DNA of 64,000 nt from Streptomyces lasiicapitis (GTDB lineage: Bacteria > Actinomycetota > Actinomycetes > Streptomycetales > Streptomycetaceae), in the NCBI RefSeq assembly GCF_014646335.1, contig NZ_BMNG01000004.1:274276-338275 (forward strand), given 5' to 3'. Shown here piece by piece: positions 32,652 to 40,758 of the stretch. The notes beneath the pieces were generated by a model. That model was not told where the DNA came from and did not search any database. It saw nothing but the letters and a program-made list of their open reading frames with translations. A program made the translations under genes and the position numbers. Within the stretch, counting starts at the first letter, position 1. Every line of letters starts with the position of its first letter.

Positions 32652-33251
32652 ATGGAGCTGATCCAGAAAACCTCAGACCTCTCGGCCTACCTGGCCGCCG
32701 ACGAAGCCATCGACCACACGCATCCACTGGTGCGGGACACGGCGGCCCGCCTGGCCAAGGATGCCGCCGATTCATACGTATACGCCCGCGCCGCCTTCGA
32801 GTTCGTCCGCGACACCATCCCGCACTCCGCGGACTCCGGCGACATGCGGGTGACCTGGCGTGCCTCCGACGTACTGGAACAGGGCACCGGCATCTGCCAC
32901 GCCAAGGCCCACGCGCTCGCCGCGCTGCTGCGTGCCGAGGACATCCCCACCGCGCTCTGCTACCAGCGCCTCCTGCACGACGACGGCAGCGGCTTCGTCC
33001 TGCACGGCCTCGTCGCCGTCCGCCTCGACGGCGCCTGGCACCGGCAGGACTGCCGCGGCAACAAGCCCGGCGTGGACGCGCAGTTCTCCCTCGACGGGGA
33101 GCGCCTGGCGTTTCCCGTGGACGCCGCGGCGGGCGAGGTCGACTATCCGGCGCTGTTCGCGGCGCCGCACCCCGTGATGCTCGACGTCCTCAAGCGTGCC
33201 CCGGACCGGCCGTACCTGTGGAAGACGCTGCCTGAGGGGCTGCCCGAGTAG
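32652..33251 (+). CDS. transglutaminase-like domain protein
   Basis: A 199-residue transglutaminase/protease-like protein. The triad is C82 in GTGICHAKA, H118 in FVLHGLVAV and D133 in HRQDCRGNK, all in family order. No signal peptide is present, so it acts in the cytoplasm, either as cysteine protease or amide-forming enzyme; substrate unknown. There is no Shine-Dalgarno; a -10 box ends ten bases before the start. It is probably expressed alone. Confidence 0.85.
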   Translation: MELIQKTSDLSAYLAADEAIDHTHPLVRDTAARLAKDAADSYVYARAAFEFVRDTIPHSADSGDMRVTWRASDVLEQGTGICHAKAHALAALLRAEDIPTALCYQRLLHDDGSGFVLHGLVAVRLDGAWHRQDCRGNKPGVDAQFSLDGERLAFPVDAAAGEVDYPALFAAPHPVMLDVLKRAPDRPYLWKTLPEGLPE

Positions 33252-33443
33252 GCAATTCATCGGATGTGGTGAGGGTGCGGGCACGGCTTCTGCGCCCTCA
33301 AGGCCGCTGATGGGGCAGTGAATTGTTGAGTCATCGGACCTATTCCTGTCCGATTCCTTGACGCACTCCTGTTCCGCCCCGGATGCTGCCAGCGGCGTGC
33401 CCCAACTCGCCCTGCCCACACTCCCGTTGGAAAGGTCGACGTC

Positions 33444-35687
33444 ATGACCCCCATCTCGCGGCGCGCGTTCGTCGCAGGCACCTCCGGAGCGTTAGTGGCG
33501 GCCGGGTCACCTGTCGCCTGGGGCAGGCCCCCGGCCGCCGCACCGGACGACGTGCACGGCACGCTGCTGCGCGACGCCGCGATGGTGTGGAAGCGCCTGC
33601 CCGGCGGCTGGCAGGAGGGGCCGTTCCTCGGCAACGGCTTCCTCGCCGCGCACCTGTACGCCAAGCCCGGCGAGGGCAACGTACTGCGCGTCATGATCAA
33701 CCACTCGCACGTGCAGGACCAGCGTGGCCAGTGGGAGGCCGCGATCGGCTACTCCCGCCTCGGCGTCGGCTACTTGACGCTGACCTTCGCGGGCACGATC
33801 ACCGGCGTCGACTGGCGGCTCGACCTCGACAACGCCGAGCTCACCGGGACCGTCACCACGGCACGCGGCAGCGTGCGGTTCACCGTCCTGATCCTCAGTC
33901 AGGAAGACGTGCTGCTCGCCTCGTTGGAGCCGAGCGCGGGCGAGGAGGCGGCCGCCTGGGGCTTCACCGCACTGCCCTCGCACACCACCCGCACCACCCG
34001 CGTCCCGCCCGACTACACCGCCAACCCCGACCCCACGACCGGCCCCGGCTTCGTCGAACAGCCCCTGCACGCCGGCGGCGGCTACACCACCGCCTGGCAA
34101 GAGGTCCGCTCCGGCACGAAGAGACTCCTCGCCGCCACGATCGCGTACGGACATCCGGAGTCCACGGGTCGCGAACAGGCGCTGCGCACGGTGCGGAGCG
34201 CCCTCGACGGCCCGCCCGCGCGGGCCATCGCCCGGCACCGGGGCTGGTGGCACGCCTTCTACCGGCGCAGCTTCGTGTCCGTGCCCGACAAGAAGGTGCA
34301 GCGGTTCTACTGGATCCAGCTCTACAAGCTGGCCTGCGCGACCCGCAGCCACGGTCCTGTCACGCCGGTGTTCGGGCCCTGGTTCCCGGAGAGCGGCAAC
34401 AACTGGACCAGCATCTGGTGGAACACCAACGTCCAGGTGACGTATCCGGTCGCCAACGGCTCCAACCACCGTGAACTCGACGCCGTCACACCGGCGTTCG
34501 CGAAGTACCACCAGAACCTGGAGTCCAACGTCCGCCCCGAGCTGCGCGACGGCGAGACCTACGCCCTGTGCCACCCCGGCGACTGGAAACTGCGCTCCGG
34601 ACCCCGCTACGTCGGCGCCCCGGGCACGAGCCCCAACGACCACACCGGCAACCTCACTTGGGCCCTGCACAACGCCTGGGTCACCTACCGCCACCACATG
34701 GACGACGACGTCCTGCGCCACGTCATCCGCCCCGTCCTCACCAAGGCCGTCAACTACTACGCCCGCCACCTCACCGAAGGCACCGACGGCCGCCTCCACC
34801 TGCCCGAGACCCGCTCGCCGGAGTACGCCAACGCCGCCGACTGCACGTACGACCTGTCGCTGCTGCGGTGGGGCGTCGGCGCGCTGCTCGACTCCGTACG
34901 GAGACTGCGCAGCGCTGATCCGCACGAGAAGCAGTGGCGCGACATCCGCGACCGGCTCGTGCCGTACCACGAGAACGAGAACGGCGTCATGATCGGCGAC
35001 GGCGTCCCGCTCGCCGAGTCGCACCGCCACTTCTCGCATCTGCTGTGGCTCTATCCGCTCCAGGAGAAGCTCGACCGGCGCACCTTCGACCACTGGACGA
35101 GCCGGCAGGAACGCTGGCACGGCTACAGCTACGCGGCGGCGTCCTCCATGGAGACGCTCTTCGGCAAGCCCGAACAGGCGCTGCGCCACCTGCGGTTCTT
35201 CCTGGACGGCAACGTCACCGACAAGTGCGCGATGACGCCCAACACCATGTACCGCGAGGGCTCCAACTTCGCCCTGGAGAGCTCGATCAGCGCCGGGCAG
35301 TCACTCCTCGACATGCTGACGCAGAGCCACGGGGGAGTGGTGCGGGTCTTCCCCGCGGTGTCCGGGACCTGGCGGGACGCGAGCCTGCAGCGGGTGCGTA
35401 CGCAGGGCGCGTTCCTGGTCGACGCCTCGCGGCGCGGCGGGCGCACGGAGTGGATCCGGGTGGAGAGCGAGGCCGGGGAGCCGCTGCGGCTGCGGCACGG
35501 CATCGCCGGGGCGATCGAGGTGCGCGACGAACGCGGGCGGCCGCTGCCGTACTCGGGACGGGATGTCATCAGTGTGCCGCTGCGACGCGGGCAGACGGCG
35601 CTGATCGCGCCCAAGGGCTCCCGGCCGACACCGCGCCCCCGTGACGTACCCGCGAACGGCACGGAGCCGGCTTGGGGGCTGCCGTAG
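33444..35687 (+). CDS. Tat-secreted glycoside hydrolase family 95-like enzyme
   Basis: A 747-residue exported enzyme resembling GH95 alpha-L-fucosidases/galactosidases. The N-terminus ISRRAFVAGTSGALVAAG is a twin-arginine signal. An N-terminal beta-sandwich domain (GPFLGNGFLAAHLY) is followed by a long (alpha/alpha)6 barrel with WPNSGNNWTSIWWNTN-like segment (here SGNNWTSIWWN), the CHPGDWKLR stretch and SHRHFSHLLWLYPL (conserved His cluster). The C-terminal beta domain is around residues 660-740. It would cleave terminal sugar residues of plant or host glycans outside the cell. Specificity is uncertain. Confidence 0.85.
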   Translation: MTPISRRAFVAGTSGALVAAGSPVAWGRPPAAAPDDVHGTLLRDAAMVWKRLPGGWQEGPFLGNGFLAAHLYAKPGEGNVLRVMINHSHVQDQRGQWEAAIGYSRLGVGYLTLTFAGTITGVDWRLDLDNAELTGTVTTARGSVRFTVLILSQEDVLLASLEPSAGEEAAAWGFTALPSHTTRTTRVPPDYTANPDPTTGPGFVEQPLHAGGGYTTAWQEVRSGTKRLLAATIAYGHPESTGREQALRTVRSALDGPPARAIARHRGWWHAFYRRSFVSVPDKKVQRFYWIQLYKLACATRSHGPVTPVFGPWFPESGNNWTSIWWNTNVQVTYPVANGSNHRELDAVTPAFAKYHQNLESNVRPELRDGETYALCHPGDWKLRSGPRYVGAPGTSPNDHTGNLTWALHNAWVTYRHHMDDDVLRHVIRPVLTKAVNYYARHLTEGTDGRLHLPETRSPEYANAADCTYDLSLLRWGVGALLDSVRRLRSADPHEKQWRDIRDRLVPYHENENGVMIGDGVPLAESHRHFSHLLWLYPLQEKLDRRTFDHWTSRQERWHGYSYAAASSMETLFGKPEQALRHLRFFLDGNVTDKCAMTPNTMYREGSNFALESSISAGQSLLDMLTQSHGGVVRVFPAVSGTWRDASLQRVRTQGAFLVDASRRGGRTEWIRVESEAGEPLRLRHGIAGAIEVRDERGRPLPYSGRDVISVPLRRGQTALIAPKGSRPTPRPRDVPANGTEPAWGLP

Positions 35688-35744
35688 CGGGTGCGGGCTG
35701 GGGCCCGGTGCTTGCGGCCTGCCCCTGGGGAACCCGAAAAGTTC

Positions 35745-35767
35745 AGCACGATGCACTGCATGGTGCT
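35745..35767. promoter_or_regulatory. near-perfect palindrome at the promoter of the B3/B4 gene
   Basis: AGCACGATGCA-C-TGCATGGTGCT is a 23-bp palindrome with one mismatched pair. It directly precedes TATGCT (35769-35774), a likely -10 box, so a bound factor would block polymerase. No regulator gene adjoins. Confidence 0.6.
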
Positions 35768-35809
35768 CTATGCTGTACTTCCGTCGATTCCCGCGAACCA
35801 AGGCAGACC

Positions 35810-36499
35810 ATGACGCTCACCCTCACCGTGTCCGACGAGGTGCGCACCGTCGCGCCCGGCTTCACCCACGTCACCATCGAGGCGTACGACCTCGTCGGCG
35901 GCCCCAGCACCGACGACACGTCGGCCCTGCTCGACGACGCGGCCCGCCGCCTGGCCGCGCGCCTCGACGGCCGCGCCCCGCACGAGGACCCGCACATGGC
36001 GGCCTGGCGTGCCGCGTACACGGCCTTCGGTGCCAAGCCGTCGCGCACCCGCAACTCCGCCGAGGCACTGGCCAAGCGCGCGCTCGCGGACGGGGGACTG
36101 CCGAGGATCAACACGCTGGTCGACGTCTACAACGCGATCAGCGTGGCCCATCTGATCCCCGTCGGCGGCGAGGACCTGGACCGCATCAAGGGCGACATGC
36201 GCCTGGTGCGGGCCGCCGGTGACGAGGACTTCGTGACGATGGCCGGGGGCGAGCCGGTCGTCGAGCACCCGGAGCCCGGCGAGGTCGTCTGGCGGGACGA
36301 GGAGGGCGTCACCTGCCGTCGCTGGAACTGGCGTCAGGGCCCCCGCACGCGCCTCACGGAGGAGACCACGAACGCGATCTTCCTGCTGGAGGGCATGGGG
36401 CCGGACGCGGGCCTGGTGGCGGCCGGTGCCGAGCTCGCCGAACTCCTGGAGAAGGTCAGCCCCGGGGCGCGGATCACCGTGCACGAGCCGGCGGGGTGA
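35810..36499 (+). CDS. B3/B4 tRNA-binding domain protein
   Basis: A 229-residue protein of the B3/B4 domain family, related to the editing and tRNA-binding domain of PheT. ALAKRALADGGLPRINTLVDVYNAISVAHLIPVGGEDLD is the core. Freestanding B3/B4 proteins occur widely in actinobacteria and may edit or bind mischarged tRNA; direct evidence is lacking here. Length is usual for freestanding family members. Start ATG preceded by GGCAGACC, weak ribosome site. A palindrome spans its promoter. Confidence 0.82.
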   Translation: MTLTLTVSDEVRTVAPGFTHVTIEAYDLVGGPSTDDTSALLDDAARRLAARLDGRAPHEDPHMAAWRAAYTAFGAKPSRTRNSAEALAKRALADGGLPRINTLVDVYNAISVAHLIPVGGEDLDRIKGDMRLVRAAGDEDFVTMAGGEPVVEHPEPGEVVWRDEEGVTCRRWNWRQGPRTRLTEETTNAIFLLEGMGPDAGLVAAGAELAELLEKVSPGARITVHEPAG

Positions 36500-36533
36500 C
36501 CGGCTCACTTCCCCAGGGGGCGTCCCCGGCGGG

Positions 36534-37262
36534 TCAGAGCGCTTCGGCGGCGCGGACCTCGGCGGCCGTCGGGGCCGTGCCGCCGAGGTGGGCCGGCATC
36601 CACCAGGTGTCCTCGGGGCCCTTGGGGCGCACGGGGTAGGCGCGCTGCGCGGCCTCCAGGAGCTCCTGGCAGCGCTCGCGCAGGCGCCGCGTGATCGCGC
36701 CCGCGTACTGGTCCTTCGGGGCCTCCACGCTTTCGCCGACGCGGATCGTGATCGGGATGTGCTGCCGCTTGAAGTTGCGCGGGTGACCCTTCGTCCACAG
36801 CCGCTGCGTGCCCCACAGCGCCATCGGGATCAGCGGGACACCGGCCTCCTGCGCCATGCGCGCGGCGCCGGACTTGAAGGACTTCAGGGTGAACGACTGC
36901 GAGATCGTCGCCTCGGGGAAGACGCCGATGATTTCTCCGGAGCGCAGCGAGTCGAGGGCGTGGGCGTACGCCGTCTCGCCCTGCTTGCGGTCCACGGGGA
37001 TGTGCTTCATGCCGCGCATCAGCGGACCGGAGATCTTGTGGCGGAACACCGACTCCTTCGCCATGAAGCGCACCAGGCGCTTCTGGGGGAGGGCCGCGAG
37101 GCCGTCGAAGACGAAGTCCAGGTAGCTGATGTGGTTGCTGACCAGGACCGCCCCGCCCGTGCGCGGAATGTTCTCGGACCCCTTGCAGTCGATCTTCAGA
37201 TCCAGCGCCTTGAAAAAGGTCCTGGCGGCGCCGATGACCGGTCGGTAGACGAGTTCTGCCAT
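36534..37262 (-). CDS. lysophospholipid acyltransferase family protein (second PlsC-like)
   Basis: A 242-residue acyltransferase. NHISYLD is the H(x4)D active site, and FPEATI replaces the usual FPEGTR in motif II; HIPVDRKQGE is the fourth motif. The N-terminal ALDLKIDCKGSENIP has little hydrophobic character. Likely 1-acyl-sn-glycerol-3-phosphate acyltransferase or a relative. Upstream lie a GC hairpin and the palindrome TACGGATCCGTA. Not clustered with lipid genes. It is a homologue of the acyltransferase about 10 kb away but of clearly different sequence. Confidence 0.86.
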   Translation of the reverse strand: MAELVYRPVIGAARTFFKALDLKIDCKGSENIPRTGGAVLVSNHISYLDFVFDGLAALPQKRLVRFMAKESVFRHKISGPLMRGMKHIPVDRKQGETAYAHALDSLRSGEIIGVFPEATISQSFTLKSFKSGAARMAQEAGVPLIPMALWGTQRLWTKGHPRNFKRQHIPITIRVGESVEAPKDQYAGAITRRLRERCQELLEAAQRAYPVRPKGPEDTWWMPAHLGGTAPTAAEVRAAEAL

Positions 37263-37284
37263 GGGTGGGGAGGGCCCTTCGTCT

Positions 37285-37310
37285 CTGCCGAGGGAGAGGG
37301 CCCTCGGCAG
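37285..37310. other. hairpin in the 5-prime region of the acyltransferase gene
   Basis: CTGCCGAGGG-AGAGGG-CCCTCGGCAG, a 10-bp perfect stem with 6-base loop, 23 bases upstream of the acyltransferase start. It could be a 5-UTR element or a terminator; nothing favours either. Confidence 0.5.
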
Positions 37311-37320
37311 GAAGCTAAGT

Positions 37321-37332
37321 TACGGATCCGTA
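37321..37332. promoter_or_regulatory. 12-bp perfect palindrome, possible operator
   Basis: TACGGATCCGTA is self-complementary and its neighbour CCGTAG-GGT-CTACGG (37329-37343) is an overlapping inverted repeat. It sits upstream of the acyltransferase hairpin, so a lipid- or TetR-type regulator could bind. Symmetry and location are the only evidence. Confidence 0.45.
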
Positions 37333-37527
37333 GGGTCTACGGCTCCGCCAGATCGTGCCCCAAGAACGAGCGACTGGCCAGCGGTGGTGCCCGTATCGCG
37401 CGAGATTCTCGTCACGTCGGAATCTTTCCGCACGCGCGCGTGCTCTACAAGAAGACGTATGCGGTGCCCCGGGTGCGGGGGGGTGGAACGAAGCCTCTGG
37501 TGGGGGCGGGGAAAGGCAGGGACGCGA

Positions 37528-37890
37528 GTGTCGGGAGTGCCCTCGGGGGTGTCCTCGGGCGGGGCCGGTGAACGGCTCGGCGCACGGGAACTGGGCGCGG
37601 AGCTGGGTGCGAGGGCCACGCTCGTGCAGTTCTCCAGCGCCTTCTGCCAGCCGTGCCGGGCCACACGCAGGGTGCTCGCCGACGTCGCCGCCCTGGTCCC
37701 CGGCGTCGCGCACGTGGAGATCGACGCCGAGGGCGCCCTCGAACTCGTACGCGCCCTGCGCGTCGACAAGACACCGACGGTGCTGGTCCTCGACGCGGAC
37801 GGCCGCGTGGTGCGCCGCGCGGCGGGACAGCCACGCAAGGCGGACGTGATCGCGGCGCTCGGGGCGGCGATGCCCGGGGCAGCCACATGA
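37528..37890 (+). CDS. thioredoxin-like protein
   Basis: A 120-residue thioredoxin-fold protein. The redox motif is C-Q-P-C in LVQFSSAFCQPCRATRR, in place of the usual WCGPC, and the cis-proline is in DKTPTVLVLDADGRVVRR. No signal peptide. It should act as a cytoplasmic disulphide reductase or a sulphide carrier. The GTG start was chosen for AGGGA five bases upstream; residues before LGARE are non-conserved. It lies just before a cysteine-rich leader and flavin reductase gene, but on its own transcript. Confidence 0.78.
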   Translation: MSGVPSGVSSGGAGERLGARELGAELGARATLVQFSSAFCQPCRATRRVLADVAALVPGVAHVEIDAEGALELVRALRVDKTPTVLVLDADGRVVRRAAGQPRKADVIAALGAAMPGAAT

Positions 37891-37996
37891 AGACCGCACG
37901 TGAGGACAGCGGCGACATGGGCTCGGGGGCGTGATGGATCTTTCATATCCCGGAACGGACTTGACTGTACGCGCCAACTGTCGTCAGCCTGCTGGC

Positions 37997-38077
37997 ATGC
38001 CCCCGGAGCTCCTTCTCTTCGAGCGTGTCCACGTGGACCTCGCGCGCCATGCCAGTGCGCGCTGTTGGTCCCGCTGA
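37997..38077 (+). CDS. putative cysteine-type leader peptide
   Basis: A 26-residue ORF, MPPELLLFERVHVDLARHAS followed by ARCWSR and TGA. Its core R-V-H-V-D-L-A-R-x-A-S-A-x-C matches the putative leader peptides that precede sulfur-assimilation and cysteine-linked operons in actinobacteria (pattern R-x-H-[VI]-D-L-x-R-x-[SA]-S-A-x-C). Translation stalling at the Cys codon is thought to sense cysteine. It ends 46 bases before the flavin reductase start. TTGACT at 37961 could be the -35 box. The peptide is seen directly; the attenuation role is an inference. Confidence 0.65.
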   Translation: MPPELLLFERVHVDLARHASARCWSR

Positions 38078-38123
38078 GCAGCCACGGACCCGCTCGTACC
38101 TCTCGGCAGAAGGACACAACTCC

Positions 38124-38630
38124 ATGACGGCCACGCCCGACCTCTCCGCTCCCCGCCTCGCCACCCCGGACCTGCTGCGCTCCGTCTTCCGGCAGCACGC
38201 CGCAGGAGTCGCCGTGATCACCGCGCGGGGCGCGGACCCCGTCGGCTTCACCGCCACCTCGCTCACCTCGGTCTCCGCCGAACCGCCGATCGTCTCGTTC
38301 GGCATCGGCACCGGGGCCTCCAGCTGGCCCGCGATGTCCCGGGCCGAACACGTCGGCGTCCACATCCTCGGCGAGCATCAGCACGACCTCGCCGCCACCT
38401 TCGCGCGCAGCGGCGCCGACCGCTTCGGCGCGCCCACGCGCTGGTACGACGGGCCGCAGGGCGTGCCCGTGCTCGAAGGCGTGCTCGCGTGGCTGGTGTG
38501 CCGGATCGTGGCGCGGGTGCCCGCCGGGGACCACCGGGTGGTGCTCGCCGAGGCGGTCGCGGGGGACCCCTCGGGGGCGGGCCGCCCGCTGCTGTACCAC
38601 CAGGGGCGCTTCAACGCGCTGCGTGACTGA
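38124..38630 (+). CDS. flavin reductase family protein
   Basis: A 168-residue FMN-binding split-barrel flavin reductase. GFTATSLTSVSAEPPIVSFG is the family signature, and GVAVITARGADP the first strand. It reduces FMN with NAD(P)H and feeds two-component monooxygenases; in actinobacteria such genes may serve sulfonate or thiol metabolism. AAGGA lies eleven bases before the ATG. The leader peptide just upstream suggests cysteine or sulfur control. No monooxygenase adjoins; the LLM enzyme at 26981 is a possible partner, untested. Confidence 0.85.
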   Translation: MTATPDLSAPRLATPDLLRSVFRQHAAGVAVITARGADPVGFTATSLTSVSAEPPIVSFGIGTGASSWPAMSRAEHVGVHILGEHQHDLAATFARSGADRFGAPTRWYDGPQGVPVLEGVLAWLVCRIVARVPAGDHRVVLAEAVAGDPSGAGRPLLYHQGRFNALRD

Positions 38631-38694
38631 GAGTTCCCGATGACGCGGGGTGCGCGCGATTACGGAGCGTTGCAAAGGTCACAGTTCAAAGCGC

Positions 38695-38723
38695 TTGCTC
38701 AGCGGGAAAGTACTGGGTGTACT
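38695..38723 (+). promoter_or_regulatory. possible promoter of etfBA
   Basis: TTGCTC and TGTACT are 17 bp apart in the 230-bp gap before the ETF genes. Start would be near 38730, with an untranslated leader of about 130 bases. Read from motif match only. Confidence 0.4.
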
Positions 38724-38860
38724 CATGAGTAATATTCCGGTTGGAGCGGGGGCCGCCCCGACCGGGACCCGCCGCTTCAGGCGCCTATGCTGCCTGCAAG
38801 AAGGCAGTGGCCCGTTGCAAGGCAGCAGCCCAGTAATGACGATGCAGTAGGAGAGCCGGC

Positions 38861-39649
38861 GTGAGCTTGAGGATCGTTGTCTGTGTGAAGTACGTGCCCG
38901 ACGCCACCGGCGACCGGCACTTCGCCGAGGATCTGACCGTCGACCGCGACGACGTGGACGGCCTCCTCTCGGAGCTCGACGAGTACGCCGTCGAGCAGGC
39001 CCTGCAGATCAAGGAAGCGGCGGACGACGACGCCGAGATCACGGTCCTCACCGTCGGTCCCGAGGACGCGAAGGACGCGCTGCGCAAGGCTCTCTCGATG
39101 GGCGCCGACAAGGCCGTCCACGTCGAGGACGACGACCTGCACGGCACCGACGTCATGGGCACCTCGCTCGTCCTGGCCAAGGCCGTCGAGGAGACGGGTT
39201 ACGACCTCGTCATCGCCGGTATGGCCTCCACCGACGGCACCATGGGCGTGCTGCCCGCGATCCTCGCCGAGCGCCTGGGCGTGCCGCAGGTGACGCTGCT
39301 CTCCGAGGTCTCCGTGGCGGACGGCGTCGTGAAGGGCCGCCGTGACGGTGACACCGCCTCCGAGCAGCTCGAGGCGTCCCTGCCGGCCGTCGTGTCCGTG
39401 ACGGACCAGTCGGGCGAGGCCCGCTACCCGTCCTTCAAGGGCATCATGGCCGCCAAGAAGAAGCCGGTGAAGTCGCTCGACCTGGACGACCTGGACATCG
39501 ACGCCGAGACCGTCGGCCTCGAGGGCGCCTGGACGAAGGTCGACTCCGCCGCCGAGCGTCCCGCGCGCACCGCGGGCACGATCGTCAAGGACGAGGGCGA
39601 GGGCGGCAAGCAGCTCGCTGAGTTCCTTGCGGGCCAGAAGTTCATCTGA
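38861..39649 (+). CDS. etfB: electron transfer flavoprotein beta subunit
   Basis: A 262-residue ETF beta subunit. RIVVCVKYVPDATGDRHF at the start and DALRKALSMGADKAVHVED, with the C-terminal signature KPVKSLDLDDLDID, are diagnostic. It carries the AMP-binding site and, paired with EtfA, passes electrons from acyl-CoA dehydrogenases to the quinone pool. The GTG start is preceded by AGGAG eight bases upstream. Directly upstream of etfA with a 57-base gap, so an operon. Confidence 0.94.
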   Translation: MSLRIVVCVKYVPDATGDRHFAEDLTVDRDDVDGLLSELDEYAVEQALQIKEAADDDAEITVLTVGPEDAKDALRKALSMGADKAVHVEDDDLHGTDVMGTSLVLAKAVEETGYDLVIAGMASTDGTMGVLPAILAERLGVPQVTLLSEVSVADGVVKGRRDGDTASEQLEASLPAVVSVTDQSGEARYPSFKGIMAAKKKPVKSLDLDDLDIDAETVGLEGAWTKVDSAAERPARTAGTIVKDEGEGGKQLAEFLAGQKFI

Positions 39650-39706
39650 GCTTCAGTCACCCCATCCCTCCCCAACTTCTTCGTAATCGCAGGAGATTGA
39701 AGTCCC

Positions 39707-40669
39707 ATGGCTGAAGTTCTCGTCTACGTCGACCACGTCGACGGCGCCGTCCGCAAGCCCACCCTTGAGCTGCTCACGCTGGCCCGCCGCATCGGCGAGC
39801 CCGTCGCCGTCGCGCTCGGCTCCGGCGCCGAGGCCACCGCCGCCACGCTCGCCGAGCACGGCGCGGTGAAGGTCCTCACCGCCGACGCCCCCGAGTTCAC
39901 CGACTACCTGGTCGTACCGAAGGTGGACGCCCTCCAGGCCGCGTACGACGCCGTCTCCCCGGCCGCGGTCCTGGTGCCGTCGTCCGCCGAGGGCAAGGAG
40001 ATCGCGGCCCGCATCGCGGTCCGCATCGAGTCCGGCATCATCACCGACGCCATCGACCTGGAGGCCGGCGACGAGGGCCCGGTGGCCACGCAGTCCGTGT
40101 TCGCGGCCGCGTTCACCACCAAGTCCCGCATCTCCAAGGGCACCCCGGTCATCACCGTGAAGCCCAACTCGGCTCCGGTCGAGGCCGCCCCGGCCGCGGG
40201 CGCGGTCGAGGCCCTGTCCGTGTCGTTCTCCGCGCAGGCCACCGGCACCAAGGTCACCGCGCGCACCCCGCGCGAGTCGACCGGTCGCCCCGAGCTGACC
40301 GAGGCCGCGATCGTGGTCTCCGGCGGCCGCGGTGTCAACGGCGCCGAGAACTTCGCGATCATCGAGGCGCTCGCCGACTCGCTCGGTGCCGCCGTCGGCG
40401 CGTCCCGTGCCGCCGTCGACGCCGGCTGGTACCCGCACTCCAACCAGGTCGGCCAGACCGGCAAGTCCGTGTCGCCGCAGCTCTACATCGCCTCCGGCAT
40501 CTCCGGCGCGATCCAGCACCGCGCCGGCATGCAGACCTCGAAGACCATCGTGGCCATCAACAAGGACGCCGAGGCCCCGATCTTCGACCTGGTCGACTAC
40601 GGCGTGGTCGGCGACCTCTTCGAGGTCGTCCCGCAGCTCACCGACGAGGTCAAGACCCGCAAGGGCTGA
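39707..40669 (+). CDS. etfA: electron transfer flavoprotein alpha subunit
   Basis: A 320-residue ETF alpha subunit. The N-terminal domain is [22 protein letters not shown], and the FAD-binding C-terminal domain has [37 protein letters not shown] and the ETF-alpha signature [32 protein letters not shown] lies ten bases before the ATG. Forms the FAD-containing heterodimer with EtfB. A strong terminator follows 15 bases after the stop. Confidence 0.95.
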   Translation: MAEVLVYVDHVDGAVRKPTLELLTLARRIGEPVAVALGSGAEATAATLAEHGAVKVLTADAPEFTDYLVVPKVDALQAAYDAVSPAAVLVPSSAEGKEIAARIAVRIESGIITDAIDLEAGDEGPVATQSVFAAAFTTKSRISKGTPVITVKPNSAPVEAAPAAGAVEALSVSFSAQATGTKVTARTPRESTGRPELTEAAIVVSGGRGVNGAENFAIIEALADSLGAAVGASRAAVDAGWYPHSNQVGQTGKSVSPQLYIASGISGAIQHRAGMQTSKTIVAINKDAEAPIFDLVDYGVVGDLFEVVPQLTDEVKTRKG

Positions 40670-40683
40670 GCCCGTTCGGCGAC

Positions 40684-40724
40684 CGAGGCCCCCGATTCCG
40701 CCGTGTGCGGACGCGGGGGCCTCG
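40684..40724 (+). terminator. bidirectional terminator after etfA
   Basis: CGAGGCCCCCG and CGGGGGCCTCG pair over 11 bp with a 19-base loop that itself holds a TCCGC/GCGGA inner stem. Located between the convergent etfA and endonuclease/phosphatase genes, so it can terminate both. Confidence 0.8.
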
Positions 40725-40758
40725 TCGTGTCACCGCGTGCCGTGCCACAGTCGTCGTG

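Noticed and set aside
38650..38850. A 66-residue frame before etfB
   Set aside because: It runs through the likely promoter of etfBA and has no ribosome site.
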